From Chitinophaga pinensis (GTDB taxonomy: Bacteria > Pseudomonadota > Gammaproteobacteria > Burkholderiales > SG8-41), in NCBI GenBank assembly GCA_943329075.2, contig CALQCM020000024.1, positions 1 to 63,984 of the forward strand: a DNA stretch of 63,984 nucleotides, written 5' to 3'. The position numbers were made by a program, and so were the translations under genes. The notes below the pieces were generated by a model, which made no database searches, was not told the DNA's origin, and saw only the letters and a program-made list of their open reading frames with translations. Position 1 is the first letter of the stretch, and each line of letters begins with the position of its first letter. Shown here piece after piece: positions 35,134-44,962 of the stretch.

Positions 35134-36018
35134 ATGACCCAGCGAGCTGCCTACCGTGTGCTGCACGAAACGCGCTACACCTATTCTGATACCGTCACCA
35201 GCGCGCACCAGCTCGCCCATCTGCGTCCGCGCGGAACGTCCTGGCAGAAGGTGAAGTCGCACAAGCTGACGATCAATCCGAAACCGGTCGAGCAGGCGCC
35301 GGGCGACGACTATTTCGGCAACGATGTGCTGCGCTTCATGATCGACGCGCCCCATGATGAACTGGTGGTGCGGGCTGAATCGGTGGTCGAGGTGGAGGCG
35401 CATGCGCCCGACAGCAGTATTGCTTCGCCGGCGTGGGAAGCGGGACGCGCTGCCCCCGGTGAGTGGGGGCCGCATGTCGACCTTGATGTCGAGGCCTACC
35501 GCGTCGCCTCGCCGATGGCGCCGGTGCTCGACGAAGCGCTTATCTACGGGCGCGAAAGTTTCAGCGATGGCAGGCCGTGGCTGGATGCCATGCTCGATCT
35601 GACCCGGCGCATCCAGACTGATTTCGTTTACGATCCGAAAGCAACCACGGTCACCACCCAGGTGGCGGAAATTTTTTCTCTGCGTCGCGGCGTCTGTCAG
35701 GACTTCGCGCATTTGATGATCAGTTGCCTGCGTTCGCTCGGTCTGCCGGCGCGCTATGTCAGCGGCTATATTCTGAACCGGCCGAAGCCCGGTGCGCGGC
35801 GCGTCATGGGGGCCGACGCCTCGCATGCCTGGGTGGCAGGGCACTGCCCGGCGCACGGCTGGGTGGCGTTCGATCCGACCAACGGCAAACTCGCCGATAT
35901 CGAATTCATTACGCTGGGTTGGGGCCGCGAGTTTTCGGATGTCACGCCGCTGCGCGGCGTGGTGCTGGGCGCGGCGACGCAAATGCTCGCCGTCGACGTT
36001 AAGGTGCAGCCGCTCTAG
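35134..36018 (+). CDS. Transglutaminase-like protein
   Basis: This 294-residue protein has an N-terminal beta region (AAYRVLHETRYTYSDTV, LAHLRPRGTSWQKV) and a transglutaminase core. The triad is Cys188 (GVCQDFAHLM), His231 (ASHAWVAG) and Asp247 (AFDPTNG). The start lies 5 bp after the fused ATP-grasp gene, so it is cotranscribed. It matches only the N-terminal part of the large protein at 29233, lacking DUF2126. It is the last gene of the island; no Anbu-type NTN hydrolase follows. Confidence 0.92.
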   Translation: MTQRAAYRVLHETRYTYSDTVTSAHQLAHLRPRGTSWQKVKSHKLTINPKPVEQAPGDDYFGNDVLRFMIDAPHDELVVRAESVVEVEAHAPDSSIASPAWEAGRAAPGEWGPHVDLDVEAYRVASPMAPVLDEALIYGRESFSDGRPWLDAMLDLTRRIQTDFVYDPKATTVTTQVAEIFSLRRGVCQDFAHLMISCLRSLGLPARYVSGYILNRPKPGARRVMGADASHAWVAGHCPAHGWVAFDPTNGKLADIEFITLGWGREFSDVTPLRGVVLGAATQMLAVDVKVQPL

Positions 36019-36044
36019 GCGCGGCCGCGCCGGCCGGCGCCCGC

Positions 36045-36479
36045 TCAGGTGTTGGAGCGGACGATCTCTTCGCGGCGGTGCGATTCGGCGACGAATTCTT
36101 CAAGTTCCGGGTCGAGCGCGTTGCGCGCCGATACCATGCCGACGACGCGGCCGTTGTCGACCACCGGTACATGGCGGAAGTCGTTCTCGGACATCAGCAG
36201 CAGCGCATAGCCGAATGTCCTGTCGGGGGTGATGGTCTTCGGCGACCGGGTCATCACCTCGGAGAGCAGCGTCGTCAATACGTTACGATCCACCGCGATG
36301 ACGCGGGAGACGGCGTCGCGTTCGGTGAAGATGCCGATCAGGTTGTCGTTCTCGAGCACCATGACTGCGCTGACTTTGGATTTTGTCATCAGCTTGGCCG
36401 CTGCGCTCACCGTCATATCAGGCGCTACCATCAGCAACTTCTTTTTTTCCATCATATCGCGCACACGTTGGCTGTACAT
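36045..36479 (-). CDS. Two-CBS-domain protein
   Basis: This is a 144-residue protein made of a pair of CBS motifs. The first runs from MYSQRVRDMMEKKKLLMVAP to FTERDAVSRV and the second from VMTRSPKTITPDR to VSARNALDPE. Such pairs bind adenine nucleotides and sense energy state. GGAGGTGC precedes ATG 36479, which fits the domain start better than an upstream in-frame extension. An FNR-like site with a well-spaced -10 lies upstream, pointing to low-oxygen control. Confidence 0.88.
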   Translation of the reverse strand: MYSQRVRDMMEKKKLLMVAPDMTVSAAAKLMTKSKVSAVMVLENDNLIGIFTERDAVSRVIAVDRNVLTTLLSEVMTRSPKTITPDRTFGYALLLMSENDFRHVPVVDNGRVVGMVSARNALDPELEEFVAESHRREEIVRSNT

Positions 36480-36584
36480 CGCACCTCCAAATCTGAGCGC
36501 ATAATAGTTATCTGCCTCGCCAAAGGCAGACCGGATCGCGCCGGATTGAAAACGGAATCCCGGCGGAACAAAGCTTCGACTCAC

Positions 36585-36627
36585 ATGCTAGCGGGGTGTC
36601 TTCAAAAAGCATTTGATACAAGTCAAA
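36585..36627 (-). promoter_or_regulatory. FNR/ANR-like operator and -10 for the CBS gene
   Basis: TTTGATACAAGTCAAA at 36612-36627 is an excellent FNR/ANR-family half-site pair (TTGAT-N4-GTCAA). Reading towards the CBS gene, TAGCAT at 36590-36585 is a fair -10. The implied start of transcription at about 36578 puts the site centre at -41.5, the position of class II FNR activation. Confidence 0.6.
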
Positions 36628-36667
36628 TGTTTATTTATCCGGCGGCGCGCGCGTTTTGCGCGCCCGG

Positions 36668-36696
36668 TTGACGCCGTAAAGGCGGGCAGTGATACT
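36668..36696 (+). promoter_or_regulatory. Possible sigma70 promoter for the CocE-like gene
   Basis: TTGACG (36668-36673) and GATACT (36691-36696) are separated by 17 bp, about 58 bp before ATG 36755. The FNR-like site lies upstream on the same intergenic stretch and could influence both directions. Confidence 0.4.
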
Positions 36697-36754
36697 TTCG
36701 CGCCTTCCGGGCCTTTTTCGGTCCATGCCTTCTTACCCGACTGGAGTGTTTTTC

Positions 36755-38440
36755 ATGACGCAGAACGCCGCCGTGCCCGCGGTTTCGGACAAATTTTTGC
36801 TGGAAAAAGATGTGGATGTGCCGATGCGCGACGGCGCGCGCCTGAAGGCAGACGTGTTCCGGCCGAAAGACGGCGGCAAGGTGCCGGCGATTCTCAACAT
36901 GGGGCCGTACCAGAAAGACAAACTGTGGACGCCGCCGCCGAACCTCGAAGAAAAAGCGAATCCCTGGATGAACTGGGAGGCGGTGAACCCCGAGTGGTGG
37001 GTGCCGCAGGGTTATGCCGCGGTGCGCATCGATTCACGCGGCAGCGGCAAGTCGCCCGGTCAGTACGAGCCGTGGTCGCGTGCCGAGTCGGTTGATTTTC
37101 ACGACGCCATCGAATGGGCGGCGGCGCAGCCCTGGTGCAATGGCAAGGTTGGATTGACCGGCATTTCCTATTTCGCCATCAACCAGTGGTTTGCCGCCAA
37201 CCAGCAGCCGCCGTCGCTGAAAGCCATCATTCCGTGGGAAGGTTTTGCGGATATTTATCGCGATGCGCTCTATCACGGCGGCATTCTCTGCATCTTCATG
37301 ACCAACTGGTTTACCGCACATCTGATTCATCATCAGCTCGGCCGTGCTTCGCAAATACACCCCGATCCCTGGCAGAAAAACACACTGCAGTTCTGGCTTG
37401 GCAACAATCTGGACAGCGGCGCCTTCGCCGGTTCGCAGGCGCAATGGGACAAAATCAGCGTGCCGTTTCTGTCGGCGGGTAACTGGACCGGCATGGGCCT
37501 GCACCTGCGCGGTAACACCGAAGCCTTTATGCAGTCGAAATCGCCGCACAAGAAACTGCGCATGCAGAACGGCACGCATGTGCATCCGTTTTATTCGGCG
37601 GAAGGGCGGCAGGACCAGATCCGCTTCTTCGATTATTGGCTGAAGGACGTCAAGAACGGCGTGATGGACGAACCGCCGGTCAAACTCGCCATCCGCCATG
37701 GCAACGACAAGGTCGAATGGCGTTTCGAAAACGAGTGGCCACTGGCACGCACCCAATGGACGAAACTGTATTTCGATCTGGCGCAAGCGGCGGTGACTGA
37801 CGTGCCGTTGAGCGGCACACTGGTTAACAGCAATCCGGCGCAGACCGGCGCCTGCACCTATGCCGCCACCGGGCTTGGTTCGATGGGGTCGACGTCGGCT
37901 GCCTCCGCACAGGTGATGGGCGGCGGGATCAAACCCGGCATGGGTGTGGCGCTGATTACGCCGCCGATGCCCGAGGACATGGAAATCACCGGGCCGCTGG
38001 CGGCGAATCTCTGGGTGTCGAGTTCGAGCGAAGACATGGATTTGTTTTTGACGCTGCGTCATTTCGACGCCGATGGCAAAGAACTCATGGAGACCGGCCA
38101 GCAGGGCGCGCCGGTGCCGGTGGCCAAAGGCTGGCTGCGTGTGTCGCACCGGGAACTCGATGTGGAAAAATCGCTGCCGTACCGCCCGTATCACAAGCAC
38201 CAGCGGCGGCTGTTTCTTGCGCCCGGCGAGATCGTGCAGGTGCAGGTCGAAATCTGGCCGACCTCGATGGTATTCGCCAAGGGCCATCGTCTGCGTCTGG
38301 ATGTGCAGCCGCGCGACGGCGTCGGCAGTGCCTCGTACATGCACTACCATGCCGATTACAACACCGGCACCAATACCCTCTATGCGGGCGGCGACAAGGA
38401 ATCCTATCTGCTGCTGCCGGTGGTGCCGGCCAAAAAGTAA
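36755..38440 (+). CDS. CocE/NonD-family (S15-like) hydrolase
   Basis: This 561-residue serine hydrolase begins with the PMRDGARLKADVFRP strand. AVRIDSRGSGKS and the nucleophile elbow GLTGISYFA follow, with Ser in GxSY. Then come a cap region and a C-terminal jelly-roll domain (LPYRPYHKHQRRLFLAPGE). Family members cleave cocaine-like esters or X-prolyl bonds, or acyl-beta-lactams. ATG 36755 was chosen after CTGGAG; an in-frame ATG at 36725 is the alternative. It has no clear signal peptide. The natural substrate is unknown. Confidence 0.88.
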   Translation: MTQNAAVPAVSDKFLLEKDVDVPMRDGARLKADVFRPKDGGKVPAILNMGPYQKDKLWTPPPNLEEKANPWMNWEAVNPEWWVPQGYAAVRIDSRGSGKSPGQYEPWSRAESVDFHDAIEWAAAQPWCNGKVGLTGISYFAINQWFAANQQPPSLKAIIPWEGFADIYRDALYHGGILCIFMTNWFTAHLIHHQLGRASQIHPDPWQKNTLQFWLGNNLDSGAFAGSQAQWDKISVPFLSAGNWTGMGLHLRGNTEAFMQSKSPHKKLRMQNGTHVHPFYSAEGRQDQIRFFDYWLKDVKNGVMDEPPVKLAIRHGNDKVEWRFENEWPLARTQWTKLYFDLAQAAVTDVPLSGTLVNSNPAQTGACTYAATGLGSMGSTSAASAQVMGGGIKPGMGVALITPPMPEDMEITGPLAANLWVSSSSEDMDLFLTLRHFDADGKELMETGQQGAPVPVAKGWLRVSHRELDVEKSLPYRPYHKHQRRLFLAPGEIVQVQVEIWPTSMVFAKGHRLRLDVQPRDGVGSASYMHYHADYNTGTNTLYAGGDKESYLLLPVVPAKK

Positions 38441-38454
38441 GCGCGTTGCGGTAG

Positions 38455-38583
38455 CGCCGCAATGCGCTGTTCGCCTTTTTCAAGGACGACAGGCCTTTTC
38501 ACGCCGTGGAACCGATCCCGGAGCAGAAATTCGAGCGCGATCTGATGCGCTACGACGTCAGGGTCTACGACACTGATCGCTGA
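38455..38583 (+). pseudogene. Possible C-terminal relic of a lost gene
   Basis: A 42-codon open stretch with no start codon ends at TGA 38581. Its last residues read KFERDLMRYDVRVYDTDR, coding-like in composition. It may be what remains of a gene that once lay between the hydrolase and rdgC. I do not recognise the family. Confidence 0.3.
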
Positions 38584-38641
38584 TTGGCAAGCCGGCGGTG
38601 CATCGGGTGACGGTTTGCTGTTCGCAGCCAGCCGCTGCCCG

Positions 38642-38647
38642 TATAAT
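38642..38647 (+). promoter_or_regulatory. -10 element upstream of rdgC
   Basis: A perfect TATAAT lies 18 bp upstream of the rdgC ATG. The nearest -35-like hexamer, TTGCTG at 38615, is too far (21 bp), so the full promoter is uncertain. The leader would be very short. Confidence 0.4.
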
Positions 38648-38664
38648 CCGACCTTTTTTTGGCC

Positions 38665-39567
38665 ATGTGGATCAAGAATCTAATCGTCTACCGTCTGCCC
38701 GCCCATTGGGCGCTCGAGGCGGAGGACTTCGAGCAAAAGCTCGCCAAACAACCCCTGCAACCCTGCGGCGGCTTTCAAATGGAAAGTCGCGGCTGGACCT
38801 GTCCTTTCGAGGAAGGACAGTATCTCTATAACCAGAACCGGCACTGGCTGCTGGCGCTGGGTATGGAGCAGAAACTGCTGCCGGCGTCGATCATCCGCCA
38901 GGAAGCGCTGGACCGTGCCGATAAAATTGGGAAGACCCAGGCGCATCCGGTCGGTCGCAAGCAGATGCGCGATATCCGTGAGGAAGTTGCCAACGAATTC
39001 ATGCCGCGCGCGCTGGCGCGGCGCCGCATCACGCACTGCTGGATCGACGGCATCAACCGCTGGCTGGTGGTCGAGGCGGCGGGTGACCCGAAGGCCGAGG
39101 AGTTCATGGAGAACCTGCGCCGGGCCGAGGAGTCATTTCTCGTGCCGCGGCTGGAAACCGAGCGTTCGCCGGCGTCGGCCATGGCCGAGTGGCTGCTGAA
39201 AGGCGACGCGCCGCTGGGTTTCACCATCGATCAGGACCTCGAATTACGCGCCGCCGATGCGAGCAAGGCGACGGTGCGGTATGCGCGCCATAGTCTCGAC
39301 GGCAAGGAGATTCGCGACCACATCTCGACCGGCAAGACGGTGGTGCGCCTCGGCCTGACGTGGAACGACAAAATCTCGTTTGTGCTGACCGAGCAATACC
39401 ACATCAAGCGCGTCACTTTCCTCGATATCCTGCGGCGCGAATCCGATTCGCAGGTGCAGGACGAGAAAGAACAATTTGAAATCGATTTTGCGCTGATGAC
39501 CGGCGAGCTGGCATTGATGCTGGCCGATCTGGTCAAGGCGCTGGGCGGAGAAAAAGTAAGAGCATGA
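38665..39567 (+). CDS. rdgC: Recombination-associated protein RdgC
   Basis: This is a 300-residue RdgC. The start [15 protein letters not shown] is diagnostic; [36 protein letters not shown] and the C-terminal [16 protein letters not shown] follow. The protein forms a ring-shaped dimer around DNA and restrains RecA. ATG 38665 was preferred to a TTG two codons upstream. Its stop overlaps the tex start by four bases (ATGA), so the two are translationally coupled. Confidence 0.95.
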   Translation: MWIKNLIVYRLPAHWALEAEDFEQKLAKQPLQPCGGFQMESRGWTCPFEEGQYLYNQNRHWLLALGMEQKLLPASIIRQEALDRADKIGKTQAHPVGRKQMRDIREEVANEFMPRALARRRITHCWIDGINRWLVVEAAGDPKAEEFMENLRRAEESFLVPRLETERSPASAMAEWLLKGDAPLGFTIDQDLELRAADASKATVRYARHSLDGKEIRDHISTGKTVVRLGLTWNDKISFVLTEQYHIKRVTFLDILRRESDSQVQDEKEQFEIDFALMTGELALMLADLVKALGGEKVRA

Positions 39568-41996
39568 GTGTCAACGTAACGCCGGCCGCGCAGGCCAAGA
39601 TCGTCCAGAACATCGCCACAGAACTGGGTGTCAACGCGAAACAGGTCGCCGCCGCTGTCGGCTTGCTCGATGACGGTGATAGCGTGCCTTTCATTGCGCG
39701 TTATCGCAAGGAAGTCACCGGCAATCTTGACGACACGCAGTTGCGCACGCTTGAAGAACGCCTCGTTTACCTGCGGGAACTCGAAGACCGCCGCGGCGCC
39801 ATCATTACGTCAATCGACGAGCAGGGCAAGCTGACCGATGTGTTGCGCGCTTCGCTTGAGGCCGCCGTGACCAAACAGGCGCTGGAAGATCTGTATCTGC
39901 CGTACAAACCGAAACGTCGCACCAAGGCGCAGATCGCCATCGAAGCCGGCCTCGAACCGCTGGCCGATGCGCTGCTTGCCGACCCCGCGCTCGATCCGCA
40001 GGCGGAAGCGGTGAAGTACCTCAAGATCGTGCCCGCCAGCGAAGGCGTTGACGCGATCAATATCGCCGATGCAAAAGCGGCACTCGACGGCGCGCGCGAT
40101 ATTCTGGCCGAACGTTTTGTCGAAACGGCAGAACTGCTCGCCAAACTGCGCGCCCGCATGCAGAACGAAGGCATTCTTGCCTCGACCGTGGTGAAGGACA
40201 AGGAAGCCGCCGAGGAAGAAAAGTTTCGTGACTACTATGCGTACTCCGAGCCGATCCGCAGCATTCCCTCGCACCGCGCGCTGGCGTTGTTCCGCGGCCG
40301 TGCGCTGGGTGTGTTGTCGGTGCAGCTGGGGCTGGGCGAAGAACTCGAAGCGGCCGTGCCGCATCCCTGTGTGTCGATGATCGCGCAGCATATCGGCATC
40401 GAAGACCGCGGCCGCGCCGCCGATAAATGGCTGCAAAGCGTTTGTCACTGGACCTGGAAGGTCAAGGCGCAGCTGCATATCAGCAGCGAGTTGATGATCC
40501 AGTTACGCGAGGCCGCTGAAACCGAGGCGATCAAGATATTCGGCCGTAACCTGCATGACCTGCTGCTGGCCGCACCAGCAGGGCCGAAGGCCGTGCTCGG
40601 GCTTGATCCCGGTTTGCGCACGGGTTGCAAGGTGGCGGTGGTCGATGCCAACGGCAAGCTGCTCGATACGGCAACGATCTATCCGCATGTGCCGCGTAAC
40701 GACTGGGACGGCGCGCTGGCGACGCTGACCAAGCTGGCGGTTCAACACAGTGTCGAATTGATTTCGATCGGGAATGGCACGGCCAGCCGGGAAACCGACA
40801 AACTGGCCGCCGACCTGATCAAGCGCATCGCTGCGCTGGCGCCGGAACGCAAGATCGCCAAGATCGTGGTGAGCGAAGCCGGTGCCTCCGTCTATTCGGC
40901 TTCGGCGTTTGCCGCCGCCGAATTTCCGCAGCTCGATGTGACGCTGCGTGGTGCGGTGTCGATCGCGCGACGCCTGCAGGACCCGCTCGCCGAACTCGTG
41001 AAGATTGATCCCAAGGCGATCGGCGTCGGCCAGTATCAGCACGATGTCAACCAGCGTGCGCTGGCGCGCTCGCTCGATGCGACGGTTGAAGATTGCGTCA
41101 ACGCCGTTGGCGTCGATGTGAATACCGCCTCGGCACCGTTGCTGGCCCGGGTCTCGGGGTTGAACGCGACGCTGGCGCGCAATATCGTCGACTATCGCGA
41201 TACGCACGGCTCGTTCAAAAACCGTCTCGCCATTCTCAAAATTCCGCGGCTCGGTGACAAGACCTTCGAACAGGCCGCCGGCTTTCTGCGGATCGGCGGC
41301 GGCGACAATCCGCTCGACCGTTCGGCCGTGCATCCCGAGGCTTATCCGCTGGTCGAGCGCATTCTCGAGCGCATCGGCAAGAGCATCGTCGACGTGATGG
41401 GGCAGGCAGCGCTGCTGAAAAGTCTGTCACCGGCGGATTTCGCCGATGAGCGTTTCGGCGTTCCCACTGTGCGCGACATTTTTACCGAACTGGAAAAACC
41501 CGGCCGCGATCCGCGCCCTGAATTCAAGACCGCCACCTTTCAGGAGGGTGTCGAGAAAATCGCCGATCTGCGACCCGACATGATCCTCGAAGGCGTGGTG
41601 ACCAACGTCGCCGCCTTCGGCGCCTTCGTCGATATCGGCGTGCATCAGGACGGCCTCGTGCATATCTCGGTCTTGGCGAACCGCTTCATCAAGGATCCGC
41701 ATGAAGTGGTCAAACCCGGACAGGTCGTCAAGGTCAGGGTGCTCGAGGTGGACATCAAACGTCAGCGTGTTGCGCTGAGCATGCGGCTTGATGATGCGGC
41801 CGGCGGTGCGCCGCCAAGACGGCCCGATGCCGGGCGTCCCGCCGCGGGCGCGGATGCGCGCAATCAGCGCGCGCCAAACCCTGCAGTGCGCCGGCCGGCC
41901 GCCGGTAGTGAGCGTGAGGCACGCGGCGGAGCGCGCGAAGCAAACGCGCCCAGTGCGATGGCACTCGCGTTCGCCAAACTGAAGAAGCCGTCTTAG
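39564..41996 (+). CDS. tex: Tex-family RNA-binding transcription accessory protein
   Basis: This is an 810-residue protein with full Tex architecture. The N-terminal helical region includes [21 protein letters not shown] YqgF-like RNase H fold carries [16 protein letters not shown]. The helix-hairpin-helix pair has [19 protein letters not shown], and a C-terminal S1 domain has [20 protein letters not shown]. The last 60 residues form a low-complexity, Arg/Pro/Ala-rich tail after the S1 domain. Tex acts on nucleic acids in transcription-related processes. It is coupled to rdgC. Confidence 0.95.
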   Translation: MSVNVTPAAQAKIVQNIATELGVNAKQVAAAVGLLDDGDSVPFIARYRKEVTGNLDDTQLRTLEERLVYLRELEDRRGAIITSIDEQGKLTDVLRASLEAAVTKQALEDLYLPYKPKRRTKAQIAIEAGLEPLADALLADPALDPQAEAVKYLKIVPASEGVDAINIADAKAALDGARDILAERFVETAELLAKLRARMQNEGILASTVVKDKEAAEEEKFRDYYAYSEPIRSIPSHRALALFRGRALGVLSVQLGLGEELEAAVPHPCVSMIAQHIGIEDRGRAADKWLQSVCHWTWKVKAQLHISSELMIQLREAAETEAIKIFGRNLHDLLLAAPAGPKAVLGLDPGLRTGCKVAVVDANGKLLDTATIYPHVPRNDWDGALATLTKLAVQHSVELISIGNGTASRETDKLAADLIKRIAALAPERKIAKIVVSEAGASVYSASAFAAAEFPQLDVTLRGAVSIARRLQDPLAELVKIDPKAIGVGQYQHDVNQRALARSLDATVEDCVNAVGVDVNTASAPLLARVSGLNATLARNIVDYRDTHGSFKNRLAILKIPRLGDKTFEQAAGFLRIGGGDNPLDRSAVHPEAYPLVERILERIGKSIVDVMGQAALLKSLSPADFADERFGVPTVRDIFTELEKPGRDPRPEFKTATFQEGVEKIADLRPDMILEGVVTNVAAFGAFVDIGVHQDGLVHISVLANRFIKDPHEVVKPGQVVKVRVLEVDIKRQRVALSMRLDDAAGGAPPRRPDAGRPAAGADARNQRAPNPAVRRPAAGSEREARGGAREANAPSAMALAFAKLKKPS

Positions 41997-42012
41997 CCGG
42001 GCGGCGTGCGAC

Positions 42013-42480
42013 TCAGCGTTGGCGCGCTGCCTTCTTGTCGGGCGAGCGCACCATCAGAACCGGGCAAGGCGCGTGACGCAATACGGTCTCGGCGTCGCTG
42101 CCCAGCATCAGGCGGTTGATGCCGCGCCGGCCGTGGGTGCCCATCACAATCACGTCGGCTTTCCATTTGGCAGCATCGCGCACGATGACGTCGGCGATGC
42201 GCTTGCCGGTCGTTTCAAACAAGGCGGTTTCAGCCTTGATCTTGTGACGTTGCAGCAACGCCGTCGCATTGGTGATGGCGCGCCTGCCGGCGGCTTTCAG
42301 TTCTTCGAACAGAAATCCGGTATCAAAGTTGGCATCAAAGTTCTGCGCGATCGCCAGATCGTCGACGATGCTGATCACGCGCAACCTGGCGTCCTGTTCG
42401 CGGGCCATTTTTACGGCCTGCTGCAATCCAAGCGTCGAAGTGTGACTGCCGTCGACCGGTACGAGTATGCGTTTAAACAT
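42013..42480 (-). CDS. Universal stress protein (UspA family)
   Basis: This single-domain Usp of 155 residues starts MFKRILVPVDGSHTS and has the ATP-binding signature VMGTHGRRGINRLMLGSDAE. It ends with PCPVLMVRSPDKK. Members bind ATP and support survival under stress or oxygen limitation. It is convergent with tex, 16 bp apart. A weak FNR-like sequence (TTGATGCAACGCAA on the minus strand, 42554-42541) lies about 65 bp upstream of the start. Confidence 0.92.
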   Translation of the reverse strand: MFKRILVPVDGSHTSTLGLQQAVKMAREQDARLRVISIVDDLAIAQNFDANFDTGFLFEELKAAGRRAITNATALLQRHKIKAETALFETTGKRIADVIVRDAAKWKADVIVMGTHGRRGINRLMLGSDAETVLRHAPCPVLMVRSPDKKAARQR

Positions 42481-42572
42481 GGCACCGCCTTTGGGGAAAG
42501 TGCTGTAGTTTCAGGATGGCATGCCCGTGTTTCGACCGGTTTGCGTTGCATCAAGTTGCATTGAATGGAAAA

Positions 42573-43580
42573 TTATTCCATCGGCAGTTTTGCGGCCTTG
42601 ACGACCCCCGCCCATTTGACGAGTTCTGATTTGATGAAGGCGCCGAATTCCTCGGGTGTCGAGCCGACCGGTTCCGCGCCGTCGGCGGCGAGTTTTTCGC
42701 GCGTTTCGGTCGCTTGCAGAATCGAGGCGATCTCTTTTTGCAGTTTGCTGACGATCGCGCGCGGCGTGTTGGCGGGCGCCACCATGCCATACCAGCCGAC
42801 GACTTCATAGCCGGGCACGCCTTCCGCCAGTGCCGGCACCGCGGGCAGGCTGGTCAGCCGTTTTGCACTGGTGACACCGATCGCGCGCAGGCGGCCCGTC
42901 TTCAAATGCGGCAGTGGCGGCAGCAGCGTCGACATCAGCATCTGCACGTGGCCGGAGATGGTATCGACCATCGCCGGGTTGGTACCCTTGTAGGGCACAT
43001 GTTCCAGTTTGACGCCCGCCATGAAGGTGAACAGTTCCATCGACAGGTGCGGCCCGGTGCCGACGCCGGACGATGAATAGGTCAGTTCGCCGGGGCGCGC
43101 TTTGGCCAGTGCCAGCAGCTGCCTGATGGTGCGTGCCGGCAGCGCCGGATGAGCGACGAGTATATTCGGCATTGCGGCGACCTGCGTCACCGGGGCGAAA
43201 TCACGCACCGGATCGTACGGCACTTTTTTGTAGAGCGCGGAATTCACCGCCAGCGGTGTTGCCGCCATGGCCAGCACATAACCATCGGCTGGCGACTTTG
43301 CCACCAGTTCGAGACCGATCATCTGGCCGGCGCCGGGGCGGTTGTCGACGATGACCGGCTGTCCCCAGCGCTCGGTCAGTTTGGCCGCGATCTGGCGGGC
43401 GAGGATGTCGGTGCCGCCACCGGGCGAAGAGGGCACGACAATACGCACCGGTTTGGCCGGATATTCCTGTGCCGAGGCGCAGGTATGCAACAGAAAAAAG
43501 ACGGCGCTTGCGAGCGCAGATGCTGAGCCAATAAATGGAGTGGCAAAAAAGTCGCGATGCCTGAGTGTCGGCAGAATCAT
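42573..43580 (-). CDS. Bug-family periplasmic receptor
   Basis: This 335-residue receptor starts at ATG 43580, giving a long signal peptide ending HTCASA|QEY. An 82-residue upstream extension of the frame overlaps the cyclase gene and was rejected. VVPSSPGGGTDILARQ is a canonical loop; NRPGAGQMIGLE and ADGYVLAM follow. It lies 64 bp downstream of the nucleotide cyclase on the same strand, and no catabolic gene is adjacent, so its substrate cannot be guessed. Confidence 0.9.
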   Translation of the reverse strand: MILPTLRHRDFFATPFIGSASALASAVFFLLHTCASAQEYPAKPVRIVVPSSPGGGTDILARQIAAKLTERWGQPVIVDNRPGAGQMIGLELVAKSPADGYVLAMAATPLAVNSALYKKVPYDPVRDFAPVTQVAAMPNILVAHPALPARTIRQLLALAKARPGELTYSSSGVGTGPHLSMELFTFMAGVKLEHVPYKGTNPAMVDTISGHVQMLMSTLLPPLPHLKTGRLRAIGVTSAKRLTSLPAVPALAEGVPGYEVVGWYGMVAPANTPRAIVSKLQKEIASILQATETREKLAADGAEPVGSTPEEFGAFIKSELVKWAGVVKAAKLPME

Positions 43581-43644
43581 GGTTGGTTCCGAATTGATTT
43601 TTAATTGGATGCCCCATGCAAGGGGGGAGGCGACGCATGCCGCT

Positions 43645-44436
43645 TCAGACGTCGTGATAGTGCGCGCGGTCCTCCACGGACATTCCGGCAAATTCGAATT
43701 TCGGGATGCAGACCAGTTCCTTCTCACCGATGCCGCGCACGGCCGTGCGTTTGACGACGATCTCGTTGCGAAAAAAATCGGCTGCTTCGGTGTCATCGAT
43801 ATTGATGCCGCGGCGGTTGAAGGCAAAGGTCACGCCCGGCAGTTTTTGCAGGCGCGCAGCCATGTTGATGCAGGAGCCGACAAAGTCGCTGCGGTTGCCG
43901 ACGGAAAACACGGTGCCGCGGGCGAGCCCGCAACGCAACACCGCCGGCGGTTCGCTGACAATGGCTTCGATATGCGGGAAAAACTCATGAGCGTAACGCA
44001 GGCTGATTTCGCGCGCGGTAACAATGATGTTGCGGCGTGCATTGTCGTCGCAGCGCGACACATCCCACAGCACGAGCAGGCCATCGCCCATGAATTTGAC
44101 GAAAAAAGGCAGCGGCCCCCACAGGGCGATGCCCTCGGGATATTCCTCGTGCTTCATCTCCATCTTGATCTGGTTCATCAGCCATTCGAGAAACGCGCTG
44201 AGAAAGACCGGTACCGACAGGTGCGGCTCGATCTGCTTGCAGAACGTCGTGAAGCCCTCGAGATCGAACATCGCGGCAATTGAATCAGTGGAGACTGCCT
44301 CACTGGTCAGCGCGCCGAGTCCGAGCAGTGACGGATTGAACCGATCGAATGCCTCACGCGTCAGCAGGCGCTTTTTCTGGCCGTCGATCTCAACGCGTGT
44401 CAGATCGCCCGGTGCAATGGTGAATGTGCGTATCAC
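43645..44436 (-). CDS. Class III adenylate/guanylate cyclase-like protein
   Basis: This is a 263-residue cytoplasmic protein with a lone cyclase homology domain. FDLEGFTTF holds metal-binding Asp58 and KFMGDGLLVLW holds Asp118. RCGLARGTVFSVGNRSDFVG and CINMAARLQK complete the fold. It could make cAMP or cGMP, or be a degenerate regulator; the base-selecting residues were not resolved. The start is GTG 44436 behind GGAGAAAG. It is divergent from the GGDEF-EAL gene across a 526-bp gap. Confidence 0.82.
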   Translation of the reverse strand: MIRTFTIAPGDLTRVEIDGQKKRLLTREAFDRFNPSLLGLGALTSEAVSTDSIAAMFDLEGFTTFCKQIEPHLSVPVFLSAFLEWLMNQIKMEMKHEEYPEGIALWGPLPFFVKFMGDGLLVLWDVSRCDDNARRNIIVTAREISLRYAHEFFPHIEAIVSEPPAVLRCGLARGTVFSVGNRSDFVGSCINMAARLQKLPGVTFAFNRRGINIDDTEAADFFRNEIVVKRTAVRGIGEKELVCIPKFEFAGMSVEDRAHYHDV

Positions 44437-44962
44437 TACTTTTCTTTCTCCAGGTCGCCATTTTGACCGGCGATGCCAGCAGGCGGAGTATCAATGGGTT
44501 GGCGTAACACGGACGGATTTTAGTCTTTCCAGCCGCGCTTCCGGTGAGTAGCGGAGAGGGGTGCGGCGCCGGCTTGACGGCCGCTTGCCGGCGTGCCTGT
44601 CCTTGAATCCGCCAAGCTGGATTCTTGACCCAGCGCAAATTCCCTGACCAGTCCATGGTCGATAAGGGTCTCAATGCCCTTAAGTTATTCATGCCGCTTA
44701 AGAATTTCCGCGCGTCGCCGTTAAATTGTAGAGCGTGGCCGTGCGGGTGACCGGAATGTTATTACGGCTCAGCGAAGTCAGTCCGATGGCATTGGTGAAT
44801 GGAGGGGTGCGTGAAAATAAGAGCGGTCAAGATGTCGCGGTATGTGCAACTGCGGTGGCGTCTTAGCGTTGCGGGGGGCCGGCGTGCCGGCAGCGCAGGC
44901 CGCGTCTCGCCGCAGCGGATTCCGCTGATTTTGAGGAATGCGTATTTCCCGCATCCATCCTT
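44437..44962. other. Gap between divergent cyclase and GGDEF-EAL genes
   Basis: No known gene lies here. The right part contains the short open frame listed next. The central part has scattered small inverted repeats (CTTAAG twice near 44678-44702) but no convincing promoter hexamers or RNA motif. Confidence 0.4.

Noticed and set aside
43581..43826. Upstream extension of the Bug gene at 42573
   Set aside because: Lies inside the cyclase gene and would hide the signal peptide.
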